Source: Diatrype stigma
Taxonomy: Eukaryota; Ascomycota; Sordariomycetes; Xylariales; Diatrypaceae
Direction of reading: 5' to 3'
DNA: 64,000 bases
Assembly: GCA_022225965.2 (NCBI GenBank)
Contig: JAKJXP020000059.1
Location: 226,979 to 290,978 of the forward strand
Shown here: positions 57,389-64,000 of the stretch, one piece after another
Layout: the number at the start of each line of letters is the position of its first letter
How positions within the stretch are numbered: the first letter of the stretch is position 1
Notes under the pieces: generated by a model
The model's input: only the letters and a program-made list of their open reading frames with translations
Told to the model about the DNA's origin: nothing
Databases searched by the model: none
Made by a program: the position numbers and the translations under genes

Positions 57389-59209
57389 CTAGATTGCTTT
57401 GACCTGCCGCTGGAATCGTGGGATTTTCTTCGTGAACTTCGCGGGGTCGTCCCGCGCCCCGTCTTTCCAATACTCGTACTCGATCCAGGCGTTCTCCGGC
57501 ATCTGCTCCTCCATGGCGGCGATCCAGTTGCCCAGGTCCGGGGACAGCGGGATGACGCCCGTCTCGAGCACGTACTGGTCCCAGAGCTTGACCAGCTCCT
57601 TCAGCCGCTCGGGCTCCTGCTCCGCCAGGTCGTGCACCTCCCCGGGGTCCCTCGCCAGGTTGTAGAGCTGCCACTTCTCGGGCCCCTTGGGCTTGGGGAT
57701 GAACACGATCTTCCAGTCGCCCTTCCGGCAGGCCGCGCGCCCGCACGTCTCCCACCCGTTGATGAAGTCCTTCTCGTGGATCGAGTCGGCCTGCTTCTGC
57801 AGGTAGGGCACCATGGACTTCCCCCGCATGCTCACCACTTCGCGCCCCTGGTAGGTGGGTGCCGGGTGCTTCACCCCGGCCATCTCCAGGATCGTAGGCG
57901 CAAGATCCATCACCGTGGCGAACTGATGGGTTATGCTGCCCCCTTGAATGTTCCCGCTGAAACTAGCGGGTGGCTTCATGACGTAGGGCACGCGCACTCC
58001 ACCCTCGGTCGTGTATGCCTTGTAGAGCCGGCTGGGGGCGGTAGCAGCCTGCGCCCACCTTGGTCCGTACCAGATAAACGAGTCGCCATTGCCAAGGTTG
58101 TCAATGTGGTTGTTATAGTATTTCTTCAGGTGCCCCAACATCGTGCTCTGAACCATGGGGTACGCTTCGTACGCGGCGCCTTCGGCACCGTTGTCCGACA
58201 GGAAGCAAACGAAGGTGTTGTCGAGCTCGCCGATCTCCTCCAGATAATCCACGACCTTCCCGACGTTGACGTCGATAGCCTCGACCATCCCGGCGAAGCA
58301 CTCCATCGCTCTGCACGAGTTCGCCCTCTCCTCCTCGCTCATGTCGTTCCATTCTTTGACTTCCTCGGCAACGACGGGGTGAGGCTCGACGTCTTGGGGA
58401 ACAAGGCCCAGGTCTTTCAAGCGCTGGAGTCGCTTCTGCCGCAAAGCGTCTGGACCATCATCGTACACGCCCCGATACTTCTTGATGTACTCCTGTGGCG
58501 CTTGAAGTGGCCAGTGGGGAGCGGTGAAGGGCAAATAGGAGAAGAACGGTCGCTCATCCCCGCTTTCTTTCCATTCTTTCAGATAGCTAAGCATCTTGTC
58601 GCCGTAGCCGTTCGATGAATACCAGCCCTCCGGAAGCTTCTTGACGTACTCTCCATCCTCGTTGTGTAAGGCGATGTAGCTCATAGTCATGAACTCGGGA
58701 ATCTTGTCCATGCCCTCTAGCTGGGGTTCATAGGCGTAATGATTGCTGCAAGCGGGCAGATGCGCAAAGCTTCGCTCAAAGCCCCGAACTTTGGGACTCC
58801 GCTCCGGCGTCAGGCCCAAGTGCCATTTCCCGGCCATGAGGGTCAGGTAGCCGGCGTCGCGGAGAACCTCGGGCAGCGCGGCTACCTTTTCGTTGAGATA
58901 GCCCTCGTATCCGGGCATGCCGCGCTGCACCGACGTGGACATGGTCCCGTTGGGGTCGTTCTGGCCGGAGATGTTGGTCCACTCGATCAAGTTGCCCAGC
59001 CCGGCGATGTGGTGATCGGTGCCCGTCATGATCATGGCTCGAGACGGCGAGCACGCAGCCGCAGCGTGGAAATCCGTGAAGCGGATACCATTCTTGGAGA
59101 GTTTGTCGATATTCGGCGTGTTAATTTCACCGCCAAAAGCACCTACATCCGAGAAGCCTAGGTCATCCGCCAGGGCGATGAGGAAATTAGGTCGTTTGCC
59201 CGGCGCCAT
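57389..59209 (-). CDS. Arylsulfatase-type sulfatase
   Basis: An uninterrupted frame encodes 606 residues, typical for fungal aryl/alkyl sulfatases. The alkaline phosphatase-superfamily elements are in order: NFLIALADDLGFSD with metal-binding Asp15-Asp16, CSPSR at residues 53-57 where Cys53 would become formylglycine, GTDHH, GKWHLG with catalytic Lys/His, and FLSDNGAEG with the second Asp-Asn metal pair. There is no signal peptide, so it is probably cytosolic, as for sulfur-scavenging choline or aryl sulfatases in moulds. The substrate is not predictable; the long C-terminal part (RACRKGDWKIVFIPKPKG) favours arylsulfatase over choline sulfatase. All catalytic residues I can identify are present. 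Confidence 0.95.
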   Translation of the reverse strand: MAPGKRPNFLIALADDLGFSDVGAFGGEINTPNIDKLSKNGIRFTDFHAAAACSPSRAMIMTGTDHHIAGLGNLIEWTNISGQNDPNGTMSTSVQRGMPGYEGYLNEKVAALPEVLRDAGYLTLMAGKWHLGLTPERSPKVRGFERSFAHLPACSNHYAYEPQLEGMDKIPEFMTMSYIALHNEDGEYVKKLPEGWYSSNGYGDKMLSYLKEWKESGDERPFFSYLPFTAPHWPLQAPQEYIKKYRGVYDDGPDALRQKRLQRLKDLGLVPQDVEPHPVVAEEVKEWNDMSEEERANSCRAMECFAGMVEAIDVNVGKVVDYLEEIGELDNTFVCFLSDNGAEGAAYEAYPMVQSTMLGHLKKYYNNHIDNLGNGDSFIWYGPRWAQAATAPSRLYKAYTTEGGVRVPYVMKPPASFSGNIQGGSITHQFATVMDLAPTILEMAGVKHPAPTYQGREVVSMRGKSMVPYLQKQADSIHEKDFINGWETCGRAACRKGDWKIVFIPKPKGPEKWQLYNLARDPGEVHDLAEQEPERLKELVKLWDQYVLETGVIPLSPDLGNWIAAMEEQMPENAWIEYEYWKDGARDDPAKFTKKIPRFQRQVKAI

Positions 59210-59472
59210 GGCTCTTCTGTTCAGACCGAGTCAAGTTGATCACTTTGAAGATGGGATATAATGAGAGATTGCAGCAAACCGTACCCCGCGAACGACGAGG
59301 TTAATCTGGTGGTGAAATTAGGGCATTTGTCTTTAAATAGGCATGACCTCACGCCCTGAGGGGGGGCTAATCAGGGGAGAGCCGCAAACTCCGTCAACCC
59401 CTCCTCTCCCCTTGATCAGCATCATGCCATACTAGTCCAAGGTCCACAGCGATGTCGCAATCCTGATCGGAG

Positions 59473-59942
59473 ATGGTTTCAATGAGCTTTTCACCAGTCA
59501 AATCACCTTCCAAATCGTTCAGTCCACGTAAGTTGCAACGTGGTGGAGCCTATGAGAGCGTCCTATCTGCGGATCTCACGCCGCTACGGTTCGAATTCCC
59601 CAGAATATCACAGGCCGATCCCCGCTTAGAATTAGAAGATAGTGTCCACACCAGGGCCGAACGCCAAGTCACTCGGTTGTCGGTGGGAACATCATGTCAT
59701 TGGTTGCTGAGATCCCAGGGTTCGGCATGTTGCGAGCCATATCGACGAAAGTCATCTTTGGTATTCACCGATACAGAGCGAGTAAGGCCTCGGGAAGTAT
59801 TCATTTATTCCACCCAGGCAGGCGATGCTGATAATCAATGGGCAAAACCACTCGAGGTATGAAGTTCTTCATAATCTCATTACTTTAATCGGCTACGATC
59901 GATTGACCCTAGGCAGATATAAATTTGAAATCGACGTATTGA
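59473..59942 (+). CDS. Hypothetical small protein, two exons
   Basis: The frame from 59473 (or the ATG at 59482, MSFSPVKSP) runs to 59856; a GTATGA donor and the TAG acceptor at 59910-59912 would join it to 59913-59942, giving 137 residues ending LEADINLKSTY. Without splicing it stops at 59862. It is basic at the N-terminus (SPSKSFSPRKLQRGG) and has no membrane segment. I do not recognise it. It lies between the sulfatase and GH43 genes, upstream of the latter in the same direction. Coding status is uncertain. Confidence 0.3.
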
Positions 59943-60255
59943 TAATCAAACTTCTATATAAAAGGGGTGGGTTTAATGTACGCCCTCCTTGCATATGAAC
60001 TTGATACTTCACCAGGACGATGTCTAGTTAAGGGATGTTGGCTAGTTATTGTGAACGGATGCCTCCTATGTACTTATGCAGAAGTAACAATTACCCACGA
60101 TATTAACCGAAGAGATGCGGGGAAGCCCTTGTTGCCAACCTTCTTTTGAAGAGGGCAACATCGAACATAATTACAGCGATCTTGAGAATATGAGAACACA
60201 ATACGATAGAGCAAGTGGTTCCAGTGGAAAGGTCTTTGTCATATGTTAAGCAACC
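59943..60255. other. Upstream region of the GH43 gene
   Basis: About 310 bases of AT-leaning DNA. No motif was assigned. Confidence 0.5.
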
Positions 60256-62620
<2,365 letters not shown>

Positions 62621-63334
62621 CGTAGGTGAAGGATTAACACCAAGCCGGCATCTTTGGGAAGACGAGAAAAAAGGGGTAGTTAAAAGGGGTTGGGGGGTTG
62701 GTCCACAGTTTCAGACACTTCACACTAGATTTCCCCTTTTGCGCAGTTGGCTGACTATAAACAACTGCGTACATCATCTCAACTGCTTAATGGGTCAGAC
62801 TACTTGGACGAGTTAATTATGCATCACACACTACACCCTTCTAAGTGTTCAGTAAGTGGGTGCTTTGGAACTTCGCTGGGCGCAGAACACAATATTGCAG
62901 TAGATAACGAGAGACGCCTAACCATCCGGCCCAACCACGAGGGGGGCACCACAAAAGCCAAACTGCCACACAGAGAACCCCATCCAACCCATGCCACCCA
63001 AATCACAACTCCAACCGAGTGAGCCGTTAGGTACAGGCATCAGGATAAACCAAGAAAGCGAAAGTGTGTACAAGAAGGTGTACAAGTGTACAAGTAAAAC
63101 GAAGGATGGCCACCCTAAGCGAACCGTGCCGCAACGACAGGCTATGTTGCCGCCACAGCAGATGATATGACAGTATGTGCAAGAAAGGTATACAAACAAA
63201 TATATACAACGAAGACCAGAGAGAAAAAGAAATTTGTCCATCCCCCTCTACCTAACTAGTCAAGTAGGCAGATACATATATATCTATATATACAGTTCGG
63301 CGGGCTTATCACCCCAACCAACCGATCGAAACCA
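62621..63334. other. Convergent intergenic region between GH43 and GH16 genes
   Basis: 710 bases, including the two 3' untranslated regions and a short TA-rich patch near 63270. No gene was seen. Confidence 0.55.
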
Positions 63335-63804
63335 CTAGGACTGGTAGAGCGCCACGTAAGCGATCTCGAGCATGTTGCCGAAGGAGTCCCAGGTGTCGGC
63401 GTTGGGGGCGCCGGGCCAGTCGCCGCCGACGGCGACGTTGAGGATGAAGTGGAGCGGGGAGGCGGCGAGGCTGTTCCAGACGGCCTGGTTCCCCAGGTTC
63501 GCGCCGGTGATGCGCTGGAACTGCTGCCCGTCGCGGTACCAGGTCAGGGACTCGTCCTGCCAGCCCGCCGGCGTGCGGTCCCACTGCACCCGCCAGGCGT
63601 GCCAGCCGTCGTCCGGGATCGACACGGCCGCGCCCCGCCCGCTCGGCTCGTTGCACACCCCGCCCGGGTACGCGTCGCAGTGGATCGTCCCGTACCCCGT
63701 CAGCGCCCCGTTCACCCGCTCCATGATGTCGATCTCCCCGCACGCCGGCCACCCCGTCCCGTGCCGGATCGAGTCGCCTAGGATCCAGAAGGCCGGCCAG
63801 ATGC
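63335..63804 (-). CDS. GH16 beta-glucanase, last exon only (gene continues past the window edge)
   Basis: The exon from the acceptor at 63805-63806 to the stop at 63335-63337 encodes 156 residues, the C-terminal part of a GH16 enzyme. It starts in the conserved IWPAFWILGDSI strand, then has CGEIDIMERV, which holds the catalytic ExDxxE (nucleophile and acid/base glutamates), followed by WHAWRVQWDR, FILNVAVGGDWPG and a final MLEIAYVALYQS. These enzymes cut beta-1,3- or 1,3-1,4-glucans; the end resembles fungal laminarinase-like members. The N-terminal exon or exons with the expected signal peptide lie beyond position 64000 or behind a long intron; nothing in 63807-64000 looks like the preceding exon. 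Confidence 0.9.
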
Positions 63805-64000
63805 CTGTGTGTTGGGGGAGGAAATTCTTTTAGTTAGGTTCTCTATTGGTGAAGGAGGGGGGGGGGAGGATATATATATATATATATACGAAGGTCGCGG
63901 CCAAAAGTAAGTAGCCTCAGGTACGGCTTGGGACAGTATGGCAAATCTTCAAGCTTAACTGTGTTTAGGCCTAATACGCTGTAATACAGGTAATGCTAGC

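Overview
The window is nuclear DNA of a filamentous ascomycete (Pezizomycotina; Sordariomycetes is my best guess, from gene content and intergenic style, not from a search). The evidence is many short GT-AG introns of about 50-190 bases, family members typical of moulds (PTH11-like membrane protein, Pex22-like peroxin, glutamine-rich Spt20, Atg27), several secreted plant-polysaccharide hydrolases, and a 5.6 kb AT-rich island that is a retrotransposon ruined by RIP-type C-to-T mutation. Exon joins were made by hand from splice signals; wherever a full structure is given, the summed exon length is a multiple of three.

Layout. 0.2-1.8 kb: PTH11/rhodopsin-like membrane protein (+). 2.6-7.2 kb: a divergent pair, a nitroalkane-oxidase-like flavoprotein (-) and a nitronate monooxygenase (+) whose splice sites are all usable but which carries one in-frame TAG. 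7.3-9.2 kb: seven-exon exopolygalacturonase (-). 11.0-12.4 kb: mitochondrial phosphate carrier (+). 13.4-14.7 kb: short-chain dehydrogenase (-). 16.5-17.5 kb: GH12 endoglucanase (+) with a 44-T tract in its intron. 17.7-20.2 kb: F-box-like/leucine-rich protein (-). 20.2-25.1 kb: no supportable gene. 25.1-26.2 kb: two-finger C2H2 transcription factor (-) with about 5 kb of gene-free upstream DNA. 31.3-32.5 kb: two small cysteine-rich ORFs. 34.8-36.9 kb: eIF2B gamma (-). 37.46-43.03 kb: RIP-degraded Ty3/gypsy element with both LTRs. 43.8-45.1 kb: Pex22-like protein. 46.9-50.1 kb: Spt20. 50.96-51.06 kb: intron-containing tRNA-Arg(TCT). 52.2-53.7 kb: Atg27. 55.5-56.3 kb: GNAT-like protein. 56.9-57.3 kb: small unknown protein. 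57.4-59.2 kb: sulfatase (-). 60.3-62.6 kb: eleven-exon GH43 glycosidase (+). 63.3 kb to the window edge: 3' part of a GH16 glucanase (-).

How it fits together. Housekeeping genes (phosphate carrier, eIF2B gamma, Spt20, Atg27, Pex22-like, tRNA) are interspersed with accessory genes for breaking down plant material: pectin (GH28), beta-glucan or xyloglucan (GH12), arabinoxylan-type side chains (GH43), mixed or 1,3-glucan (GH16) and sulfate esters. The most suggestive functional pairing is the nitroalkane oxidase-like and nitronate monooxygenase genes. Both families oxidise nitro compounds, and the two genes share one 1.9 kb divergent intergenic region. This looks like a small nitro-compound detoxification or catabolism locus, now apparently damaged by the nonsense codon.
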